Shown here: one piece after another, positions 29,009 to 36,565 of the stretch
Position numbering within the stretch: the stretch's first letter is position 1
Layout: each line of letters starts with the position of its first letter
The notes under the pieces: generated by a model
What the model was told of the DNA's origin: nothing
Database searches by the model: none
Seen by the model: only the letters and a program-made list of their open reading frames with translations
DNA from: Thermoguttaceae bacterium
GTDB lineage: Bacteria > Planctomycetota > Planctomycetia > Pirellulales > Thermoguttaceae
Assembly: GCA_025060325.1 (NCBI GenBank)
Contig: JANXBW010000026.1
Coordinates: 1 to 55,709, forward strand
DNA length: 55,709 bases
Direction of reading: 5' to 3'
Position numbers and translations under genes: made by a program

Positions 29009-30037
29009 ATGTTAAAAAGTCGCCATCCCCTTGTTGTCGTCGCCTGGTTGTTGACGGTTTGGTGTTGGTTATCCGAGGCTGCCATGCCCGGTGGAGAAAG
29101 CCCCCCGCGAACCACTCTCTCCGATCCCACCATGCGGTATGTTGTCGCGCCTAAACCTTACGCCGTATTAGCAAGGGGCGACGTTGAGCTTGTCGTTGTG
29201 GACAATAGTGCGGTAGAGGATGCTACCTTACCTGGCCACCGGTCAGGCTATAGTGGCGTAGCTTCTCTAAAGCATAAACGGCGACCGGAAAACTGCTTTG
29301 TTCCGGCCTATGCCGGGCTTAATTTCGAGCATATCCACGACGGCACGACCCAGGAACGACGCGTTTTATTCGAACCACGTAACGCCCCAATGGAACTAAG
29401 ACTGGTTGACCCTTACACTGTGGAACTCTATCAACCCCCGACCCCTACCTGGAAGCTCGAGAGTGCTTTGCGATACGAGCTTCTTGAAGACGGTGCCATC
29501 CAGATGACTGTGGAGTGTATCCCGCGGGAGAGAGTTTTCCGCAACGGATATATCGGTCTTTTCTGGGCAAGCTACATCCATAAACCGGAGTCGACAGAGA
29601 TTTATTTTCGCGGCTATGACGAGATGACTCCCGCAGAGGTGCGGTGGATTCGGGCGCTATCTCCTCAACATGGCGTAGCCGCCACTCACCTTGCCGCGGA
29701 TGACAACCGCGAGTTCGCTCACGACAAGGATTTTCCACTTTCCCTTGTGTTTAACCGATCGCAGTATCGCTATGTCGAGCCATGGTACTACGGTGTAACG
29801 CACGGAATGGCTTTGGTGTTCATCTTCCGCCCCAAAGATCGCGTCCGCTTTGCCCAGTCGCCTTCCGGCGGAGGTCAGGGCAATCCGGCATGGGATTTTC
29901 AGTACTTTATCGAGCCGTATGAGGTGGGCCACCGTTACCAGATGGTCATGCGGCTTGTTTATGTACCTTTCCAGTCGCCGGAGCAAATAGCGGATATTGC
30001 CCGAAAGCACCTAGCTGCTTTGGCAGCAATGGACTAA
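29009..30037 (+). CDS. Secreted beta-rich protein of unknown function
   Basis: 342 aa. The N-terminal signal peptide (PLVVVAWLLTVWCWLSEAA) ends around residue 25. The remainder is beta-rich with aromatic-rich strands (FVPAYAGLNFEHIHDG, NGYIGLFWASYIHKPES, YVEPWYYGVTHGMALVFIF). The pattern recalls the beta-sandwich of proteins with galactose-mutarotase-like or sugar-binding folds, but I do not recognise a named family. The start has only a weak GGGGAA ribosome binding site. A helix near the C-terminus (SPEQIADIARKHLAAL) ends the protein. Probably periplasmic and lineage-conserved. Confidence 0.75.
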   Translation: MLKSRHPLVVVAWLLTVWCWLSEAAMPGGESPPRTTLSDPTMRYVVAPKPYAVLARGDVELVVVDNSAVEDATLPGHRSGYSGVASLKHKRRPENCFVPAYAGLNFEHIHDGTTQERRVLFEPRNAPMELRLVDPYTVELYQPPTPTWKLESALRYELLEDGAIQMTVECIPRERVFRNGYIGLFWASYIHKPESTEIYFRGYDEMTPAEVRWIRALSPQHGVAATHLAADDNREFAHDKDFPLSLVFNRSQYRYVEPWYYGVTHGMALVFIFRPKDRVRFAQSPSGGGQGNPAWDFQYFIEPYEVGHRYQMVMRLVYVPFQSPEQIADIARKHLAALAAMD

Positions 30038-30778
30038 CCACAATGGCGGGGGGAAGTAATCCTTAAGTTTGAGAACCGTTTATCGGAGGCTTTGAAGGGC
30101 TTCCGTCCGATTTCCGCCCGGCTAGGTTGCTCGGGAGTAGTGCATCGGGTTCCAGCCCAGCAATTGGCCCCTATCCGTGTTCGGCTTAAGCGAAGCCGAA
30201 TCTTTCTCGATTAACTTTAGCCCAAATGAGCTTACCGGGGGTTTGCCAACGAGCGCCACCGGGGCTAAGGGGGCCCCGGGAGGCAGTTGGGCAAAACCTT
30301 TCCCGCAACTGCAAAGGCCCGAAGCCAACTTTGCTGGGCAGACTTTATAACCCTCCCGGATAGGCACAGGATTTTGGCTCGCGGAAGCCCGAGCGAAGCC
30401 CATGAGTGACGCTGGGGTCCAATCCGCCCCCGAGAGATCGGTGAGACTTGTGGCTTGCGCTCTCCCGCGGCCTCGGACTTTGACCGGTTGGGTTTTTTCG
30501 GGGAAAATTAGGGCAAAAATCCGCTGGGTTGAGGCGAAGTCGTGCCTTGCTATGGCGAAGTCGAAGCTCGTTTTTCGCAATAGCGGCTCGGCGGGTTCCC
30601 TGTGATTGTCGCAAGGCAGCCGGCCTGAGGCTTTGTTTTGAGTATCCCAGGAAAACCTCCCGGCCCGCGGTTTACAAATTGAGAGCCGGGGCTAGTTAAT
30701 AACTTACGATCCCCAAGGCCAGGCTCCTTAGCCAGCAAACCTCTCGGGAAAGCACTGTGCGCCTAACGGAGAGCAATC
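30038..30778. other. Intergenic region, nothing recognised
   Basis: About 740 bp with no supported gene or strong hairpin. Minus-strand frames around 30122-30614 have no motif or start context. GGAGAG for the next gene lies just before 30779. Confidence 0.45.
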
Positions 30779-31792
30779 ATGACGACAGGCCAAAGCAATC
30801 GATTCTCGCGTCGCACCTTTCACAGTGGCGCCGGCAAAACGTTTTTTGCGCTGGCCGCGCCGGCGGTGACTGCCGGCTTGTGGGCACGAAACCGGGCATT
30901 GGCCGCCGTGGACGAACCCTTGCCCCGGCGGGTTCTGGGCCGTACCGGCATTGAGCTAACAACCATGACCTTGGGTACCGCACCCTGTGGGCTGTCTCCC
31001 CAGATCCCCGTTGACGAAATTGGTCGGATTGTCCTCCGGGCTATCGAGCTGGGGATTAACTCGGTGGACACAGCGCCGGCATACGTGAAGTCGGAAGAGG
31101 CCATCGGAAAGGTGCTCGGGCCCCACCGAAAGGATGTCTTTCTAGCCACGAAAGTCTTTGCCAAAACGGTCGAGGAGGCGGAGAAAACGTTGACACGATC
31201 CTTCCGGCTCCTTCGTACTGATTACCTCGATCTTGTTTACTACCACAGCGTGGGCGATTATGAGCCGGAAGCAGCTTTGGCAGAAAACGGCGTTTTCCCC
31301 TGGCTGGTAAAGCAAAAACAGGCCGGCAAATTCCGCTTTCTAGGTATTTCTGGTCACCACCGGCCCGGCCGATTCATCCCCTATTTGGAAACCGGGGAGG
31401 TGGATGTTTTGCTCACCGTCGTCAACTTTGTTGACCGGCATACGTACAACTTCGAGGAGAAAGTGTTGCCGCTGGCTCGCAAACAAAATGTTGGCATCGT
31501 CGCCATGAAGGTCTTCGGTGGGGCAAGGCGGAGCGCTGGTTCCTACCAAAATCCCAAGTGTCCGCCCGAATTGGATACGCAATACCTGGAGAGTGCCATT
31601 CGGTACGCGTTGGGGATCCCGGGAGTAGCGACGCTTAATCTTGGGGCCCACAACAGTCAGCAGGTTGAAGAAAACGTCCGAATGGTAAAGAGCTATCGGC
31701 CACTTTCGCCCGAGGAGGAAAAAGAACTTTTAGCGCTGGGAAAAAAGCTGGCCGAATCTTGGGGCGAGCACTTCGGCCCCGTGACAAGCTAG
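30779..31792 (+). CDS. Tat-signal aldo/keto reductase
   Basis: 337 aa, ATG preceded by GGAGAG. A Tat signal (RFSRRTFHSGAGKTFFALAA) suggests export in folded form. The aldo/keto reductase barrel starts at about residue 48 (RRVLGRTGIELTTMTLGT). The catalytic tetrad is intact: D97 and Y102 (SVDTAPAY), K125 (LATKVF) and H156 (LVYYHSV). IVAMKVFGGARR and the C-terminal LSPEEEKELLAL are typical. The family reduces aldehydes and ketones with NADPH; how an exported enzyme would get cofactor is open, so some of these proteins may act on other substrates or carry cofactor bound. Confidence 0.92.
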   Translation: MTTGQSNRFSRRTFHSGAGKTFFALAAPAVTAGLWARNRALAAVDEPLPRRVLGRTGIELTTMTLGTAPCGLSPQIPVDEIGRIVLRAIELGINSVDTAPAYVKSEEAIGKVLGPHRKDVFLATKVFAKTVEEAEKTLTRSFRLLRTDYLDLVYYHSVGDYEPEAALAENGVFPWLVKQKQAGKFRFLGISGHHRPGRFIPYLETGEVDVLLTVVNFVDRHTYNFEEKVLPLARKQNVGIVAMKVFGGARRSAGSYQNPKCPPELDTQYLESAIRYALGIPGVATLNLGAHNSQQVEENVRMVKSYRPLSPEEEKELLALGKKLAESWGEHFGPVTS

Positions 31793-31949
31793 CTTATCGC
31801 GGCTTTGGCAGAGGGGCTGTCCTGCCGAGTTCAGGACGGATCCCCGTTGACGGGCGAAAAAGGCCGAGATCATATTTTCCTTTCGGGAGGGATATTCCAG
31901 TCTTGAGATTTTTTGGCAGAGGCGGTCGACCAAGCTGGAGTCCTGCTTC

Positions 31950-32207
31950 ATGCTAACACCACGCGAGGTGCTGGACCAGGCGTTTCTGGATGTTCGCTCG
32001 ATGCTCCTGGAAATCGCCGCAACGCTTGACCGCTACGACGACGCCAAAGGTCGGCTAGTTGGGGGGGAAAGATACCAAGCCGGCGAAGACAAGCGGTTGC
32101 AGACGATCTACCAAGCCCTACAGATCTTGGGCCAGCGGCAGCCGGGACGGTACCGCACGGAGCTTATCCTCGAACTGTTTTCCTCAACCGAGGAGGAGAA
32201 AGCATAG
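31950..32207 (+). CDS. Small conserved-looking protein of unknown function
   Basis: 85 aa, entirely helical in pattern (TPREVLDQAFLDVRSMLLEI, RLQTIYQALQIL, YRTELILELFSS), acidic C-terminus. GGAG lies about 11 bases before the ATG. No motif is recognised. It ends 36 bp before the TatD-like gene on the same strand, and the pair is likely co-transcribed. The spacing and uniform helical pattern support a real gene. Confidence 0.65.
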   Translation: MLTPREVLDQAFLDVRSMLLEIAATLDRYDDAKGRLVGGERYQAGEDKRLQTIYQALQILGQRQPGRYRTELILELFSSTEEEKA

Positions 32208-32243
32208 GGAAACAACCGCGGTATTGGGAGTCAAAGCAGAGCC

Positions 32244-33095
32244 ATGCAAATCATTCAACCACATTTTCACGGCATTGCCCGGACCACGCAGGATTATCAG
32301 CGGATGGCCATGTCTGGCGTGGTAGCCGTGGCTGAGCCGGCTTTTTGGGCAGGATTCGACCGACTGTACCCGGAGACTTTCATCGACTACTTCCGCCAAA
32401 TTACGGAGTTTGAGCCCATCCGGGCAAGCTGGTTTGGGATCAAGCACTATGCTTGGGTGGCGGTCAATCCGAAAGAGGCGGAAAACCTCAAGCTGGCCCG
32501 GGAAGTGATCAGCCAGCTCCCGGAGTTCTTTCGGCGACCGACTGTTATTGGCGTGGGGGAAACCGGCCTTCATAAGTCCACGCCGAATGAGTGCACCATT
32601 TTCGAAGAGCAGGTGGAATTGGCTATTCAGCACGACCAGCTTTTGCTCGTCCACACCCCCCACCTGGAAGACAAACTGCGGGGGACAAAGCGTATCCTTG
32701 AGATTTTGCGGGGATTACCGGTCAATCCCGATCGGGTGTGGATTGACCATGTGGAAGAACACACGATCCGCATGGTCAAGGACGCAGGTTACTGGGTAGG
32801 CTTTACGCTGTATCCGGTCACCAAATGCTCTCCCCGGCGAGCCGTAGACATGGTGGAACGGTATGGATGGGAGCGGACGTTGATAAATTCCTCGGCCGAC
32901 TGGGGGCCAAGCGATCCGTTTACCCTCCATGAATGCATTCTCGAATTCCGCCGCCGTGGGCACAGCTTGCAAGAGGCAATCGAGCTATTCCACAACAACC
33001 CGGCTAGATTCTTGGGACAGAACCCCAAGTTCGAAATTCGGCCTATTTCCGTGCAGGTTCACTCTGTTGAGCCTGCCGTTGCTTGGACTGGCTAA
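32244..33095 (+). CDS. TatD-like metal-dependent hydrolase (EboB-like)
   Basis: 283 aa. An amidohydrolase-fold protein related to TatD: N-terminal metal motif HFHG (in IIQPHFHGIA), Glu in VIGVGETGLHKSTP, His in LLVHTPHLEDK, DHVEEH (about residue 170), and Asp in NSSADWGPSDPF. These cover the expected metal ligands. It differs from housekeeping TatD in its N-terminal region and resembles the TatD-like protein of ebo clusters, which act in export or processing of prenylated metabolites; that assignment is tentative because no UbiA-like or other ebo gene lies nearby. The start has a poor ribosome binding site, consistent with coupling to the 85-aa gene upstream. Confidence 0.83.
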   Translation: MQIIQPHFHGIARTTQDYQRMAMSGVVAVAEPAFWAGFDRLYPETFIDYFRQITEFEPIRASWFGIKHYAWVAVNPKEAENLKLAREVISQLPEFFRRPTVIGVGETGLHKSTPNECTIFEEQVELAIQHDQLLLVHTPHLEDKLRGTKRILEILRGLPVNPDRVWIDHVEEHTIRMVKDAGYWVGFTLYPVTKCSPRRAVDMVERYGWERTLINSSADWGPSDPFTLHECILEFRRRGHSLQEAIELFHNNPARFLGQNPKFEIRPISVQVHSVEPAVAWTG

Positions 33096-33397
33096 TCCCC
33101 GGGCCAAGCGGGAAGAAAGCCAATCATGTACGAACCTGGTATCGCCTAGGCGACTGGCTCCAGAGAGGCTGATAGCATTTTTTAGGGAAACCCGTCCACG
33201 CACGGTGGGGCTTTTTCTCAGAGCGATTTGGTTAGCCTCGGATTGTTGACTCTGATTTAGCGAGTTCCTTAGTAACCCTCGCGCGCGATTGAGATCGCCA
33301 GCCGAACTCTCCAGTTTGTGGCCCTGGTCTATCGCCTCGGTAGGCTGGCTGGTGCTCGGACTGGGCGAATGTTCAATCGGTTTTCCAGGACGAGTGC
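33096..33397. other. Intergenic region, nothing recognised
   Basis: About 300 bp before ispD. TTGACT at 33246 has no matching -10. GGACGAG precedes the ispD start. Confidence 0.45.
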
Positions 33398-34135
33398 ATG
33401 AAGACTTTAGCTGTGATCTTACCGGCCGCCGGGAAAAGTACCCGGTTTGGCGACCGGTCCGTTAAAAAACAGTTTGCTCTCCTTGACGGTCGGCCAGTTT
33501 GGGTCCACTCGGCCGAGCGCTTTGTCGGCCGGGAAGATGTGCGCCAGATCGTCTTGGTCGTTGCGCCGGAAGACGAGGAGTACTTTCGAGAAAAATTCGG
33601 AAGCACTGCGGCGCTGCTTGGTGTGGAAGTTGTCGTGGGTGGCGCGGAGCGATGCCACTCCGTGGAACAAGCGCTAAAGAAGATCCGCCGCGATGTCGAC
33701 CTCGTTTGCATTCATGACGCAGCGCGGCCCTGTCTTGCATCCACATGGATTGACAAAGTTATCGAGGTCGCCGGCGAAAAAGGCGCGGCTATTCTAGCTG
33801 TACCGGTGACGCAAACTATTAAACGCGTGTCGAGCGATGGGAAGATTGAGACCACAGTACCGCGAACTGGACTTTGGGAGGCACAAACGCCCCAGGTTTT
33901 TCGCCTCGACTGGATCCTCGACGCTTATGCCAGGCGGGGTAACTTCATTCCGACGGATGACGCCCAAGTCCTCGAGCAAGCTGGCTATCCCGTTTACGTA
34001 GTGCCCGGCTCGCCGCTTAATATCAAAATCGCCACCAGAGATGACCTGCGGCTAGCTGAGCAAATCTTGCCCCTCCTTCGTCGCCCGGTAACAGGCCCAG
34101 GGCATCCTTTCGCCGAAGACCAGTTTTGGCGCTAG
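33398..34135 (+). CDS. ispD: 2-C-methyl-D-erythritol 4-phosphate cytidylyltransferase
   Basis: 245 aa. Transfers CMP from CTP to methylerythritol 4-phosphate, the third step of the MEP pathway. The signature nucleotide loop is ILPAAGKSTRFG with KKQF; VCIHDAARPC carries the metal/CTP Asp, then VTQTIKRV, EAQTPQVFRLD, and the C-terminal PTDDAQVLEQAG and PLNIKIATRDDL. Full length for the family. ispE, two steps later counting from MEP, is in the same window but separately transcribed. A MITE-like element begins 21 bp after the stop. Confidence 0.95.
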   Translation: MKTLAVILPAAGKSTRFGDRSVKKQFALLDGRPVWVHSAERFVGREDVRQIVLVVAPEDEEYFREKFGSTAALLGVEVVVGGAERCHSVEQALKKIRRDVDLVCIHDAARPCLASTWIDKVIEVAGEKGAAILAVPVTQTIKRVSSDGKIETTVPRTGLWEAQTPQVFRLDWILDAYARRGNFIPTDDAQVLEQAGYPVYVVPGSPLNIKIATRDDLRLAEQILPLLRRPVTGPGHPFAEDQFWR

Positions 34136-34155
34136 TGGCCAACCGGATCGCTAAA

Positions 34156-34277
34156 TAGCTCCACAACGAAAGTGTAGCGCTAGGCAGCTTGCTGGTGCAA
34201 ATCAGACAGAAGGGAGAGGCTTCTTATTTGGCAACATCAAGTTGAGGTGCTTGCGCTATCCCTGGCGTGTGGAGCTA
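34156..34277. mobile_element. 122-bp MITE-like element of the IS630 family
   Basis: Terminal inverted repeats TAGCTCCACA (34156-34165) and TGTGGAGCTA (34268-34277), with further imperfect pairing inward (AGTGTAGCGC on the left against GCGCTATCCC on the right). Both ends start with TA, the IS630 target. The left end is the same as at 979 and 50271 over about 30-40 bases (TAGCTCCACAAC then AAAGTGTrGCGC). It has no coding capacity, so it would need a transposase in trans. Confidence 0.7.
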
Positions 34278-34977
34278 CTTAGGTGGCCGAAGCTACTCGG
34301 GGGTTGGCCTACGCCAAGCCTCGGCTCCTTTAGCAACACCGAGCCAAAACGTGGGCAAGAGGACCGTAAACCGGCTCGTGAATCGACTAACCCATTTTGA
34401 TCCACAGGCCAAGACGGCCCGCGGGCAGTTTTACCATCGCCTCCTGGATTCTGCCCGGGTAGACTCGTTAGGCACGTAAATTCAATGGCAGCCCTTTTCC
34501 GGTCGAGGGTAAGCGGCTTAACGTAAATGCTTCGGAAGCGCGACTGCCAACCCCCGACCATATGCCGAAAACAGTGCTTTCGCTTCGCGGATTAGCTGCC
34601 AGCTGCTTGCCCTAAGGGAGGAGCCACCCGGCAGGCTTTTCTAATAGGGAGGAACCTTCCAAGATGCGAAAGAACTAATTCCTCCATACGCGAAAGGCAT
34701 TCTTTGGCCGGGGCGCGTTCACCCTGCATGCGTAGGTACTTGCTCCATACGCGCAGGGTATTCTTAAGCTACGGGAGGGCCGGTTAGAATTCTAGGTTAC
34801 CTGGTCGACGGCTTAGGAAGCGCACGCTATCCGGATCAGCCACCGGCAAAGTTGGGGGGACCAGTCTGCTAGCTTCCGCCCAGGCATTCATTGGGGCTGA
34901 GTTTTGGTCAGTCATTTAAGGGTTAATGACGAGCAGGTTGGACAGAGTCAAATAGCTGCTTTGTAAACATAAAACCG
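34278..34977. other. Intergenic region upstream of tyrS
   Basis: About 700 bp with no gene. It contains a repeat/hairpin cluster at 34682-34765 (annotated separately). No T-box or other known leader was recognised. Confidence 0.5.
34682..34765. repeat. Direct repeat pair with an inverted arm between
   Basis: A 23-base unit beginning CTCCATACGCG and ending ATTCTT occurs at 34682-34704 and 34743-34765 (20 of 23 identical). Between them ACCCTGCATGCGTA (34721-34734) can pair with TACGCGCAGGGT (34748-34759), giving a hairpin with a 13-base loop. It lies about 210 bp before tyrS. Confidence 0.6.
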
Positions 34978-36279
34978 ATGACGATAAACCAACCGGTCAA
35001 AGACATTATTGCCGATCTTCGTTTCCGCGGACTAATTTATCAAACCACCGACGACGAGCGGATCGGACCGTGGCTATGCGAGCAGCCACGAACCCTTTAC
35101 GCCGGCTTTGATCCCACCGCGGACAGCCTCCACGTAGGCCACCTTCTGGGCATCATTATGCTGCGGCGATTCCAAAAGGCTGGCCATCGCCCCATTGCCT
35201 TAGTTGGCGGGGCCACCGGCATGGTGGGCGACCCAAGCGGCAAGACGCAGGAGCGGCCCCTGCTGCCTGAGGAAACCCTTCGGGCAAATGTGGGCGCAAT
35301 CCAGCGGCAGCTAGAACGTTTCCTCGACTTTTCCCCCGGCACCGCATCGGCGATATTAGTCAACAATTATGAGTGGATGAGTCGGTTTGGCTACCTGCAG
35401 TTTCTCCGAGAAGTCGGCAAGCACTTTCCTGTTAATGTGATGCTGTCCAAGGACTGCGTCCGGAGTCGGCTGGAGCGTTCCGATGCCGGACTTAGCTACA
35501 CCGAATTTAGCTACATGCTGCTGCAGGCGTACGACTTCGTCTATCTTTATCAACATTATGGTTGCCAGCTGCAAATTGGGGGGAGCGACCAATGGGGAAA
35601 CATCACCGCCGGGATTGATCTGGGGCGCCGCATGATCGGCGTTGAACTGTGGGGCCTCACTTGGCCCCTTTTGACCACAAGTGAAGGAAGCAAAATGGGC
35701 AAGACCGAAGCGGGGACCATTTGGCTTGCTCCGGATAAGACCTCGCCTTATCAGTTCTATCAATATTGGATCAACACCGCCGATGCTGATGTGATGCGGT
35801 TTGTGCTTTTCTTTACCGAGGTGACACCCCATGAATACCAGGAGCTTTATCGCGAGTTTGAGCGGGACCCCTCGGAGCGGACAGCCCAGCGCTACCTTGC
35901 TAGGGAGCTAACGCGCTTGGTCCATGGGCCGGAAGGCTTGGCAACGGCAGAAAGGGCCACGCGATTTTTCTTTGGTGAGGAAATCGAAAGCGGGAGCGAT
36001 GACGAACTTGAGTCCATTTTCGGCGATGTGCCAAGCGGGGAACTGCCCCGCAATGTTCTGGATGAGCCAGGCCTTCCGCTTGTTGACGCGCTGGTGGCTT
36101 GTGGATTGGCGAAGACAAAAAGCGAAGCCCGCCGGTTGATCAACCAGGGCGGTGCTTATGTCAACAATCGCCGAGTGGCGGACATCGAAAAACGTCTTAC
36201 GGCCGGAGACTTGGCCAGCCCCTCGATTATTATCCTGCGGACTGGTCGGAAAAATTACGCACTGCTTCGCTTTCGCTAG
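34978..36279 (+). CDS. tyrS: Tyrosyl-tRNA synthetase
   Basis: 433 aa. Class I synthetase that charges tRNA-Tyr. HIGH motif is HVGH (52-55), tyrosine site DPTADSLHVGH and GGATGMVGDPSGK; LQIGGSDQWGNITAGIDLGRR is fully conserved, and the KMSKS loop appears as KMGKT (239-243). The C-terminal S4 domain has ALVACGLAKTKSEARRLINQ and GGAYVNNRR. No Shine-Dalgarno sequence precedes the ATG (AAACATAAAACCG just upstream), and a -35/-10-like pair lies immediately before it, so the message may be leaderless. Confidence 0.97.
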   Translation: MTINQPVKDIIADLRFRGLIYQTTDDERIGPWLCEQPRTLYAGFDPTADSLHVGHLLGIIMLRRFQKAGHRPIALVGGATGMVGDPSGKTQERPLLPEETLRANVGAIQRQLERFLDFSPGTASAILVNNYEWMSRFGYLQFLREVGKHFPVNVMLSKDCVRSRLERSDAGLSYTEFSYMLLQAYDFVYLYQHYGCQLQIGGSDQWGNITAGIDLGRRMIGVELWGLTWPLLTTSEGSKMGKTEAGTIWLAPDKTSPYQFYQYWINTADADVMRFVLFFTEVTPHEYQELYREFERDPSERTAQRYLARELTRLVHGPEGLATAERATRFFFGEEIESGSDDELESIFGDVPSGELPRNVLDEPGLPLVDALVACGLAKTKSEARRLINQGGAYVNNRRVADIEKRLTAGDLASPSIIILRTGRKNYALLRFR

Positions 36280-36565
36280 TAAACTTTCGGCCTTCAGCTC
36301 TCACACCGCCAAGCAATGCGTGCCGAGGGGTCTCCGGTTTGTGCGGTAAACCGCTTCCGCTCGGTAAGCTGGGTGATCGTTTACGATTTCATTTCGCAAA
36401 AAACACAAAATCGCGGCGGCCAAAGGAGTGGAGAACCCTTCCACTCAGTTTCGGAACTAACTTAGCAACCCTGGGCAGGATCCACTCCGGTTTAAAAAGT
36501 TCCAATGCAGCAAGAGGACTTGGTTGCCTCCGGTGCCCGAATGCCACTGAGATCGCAGGCCTTTC

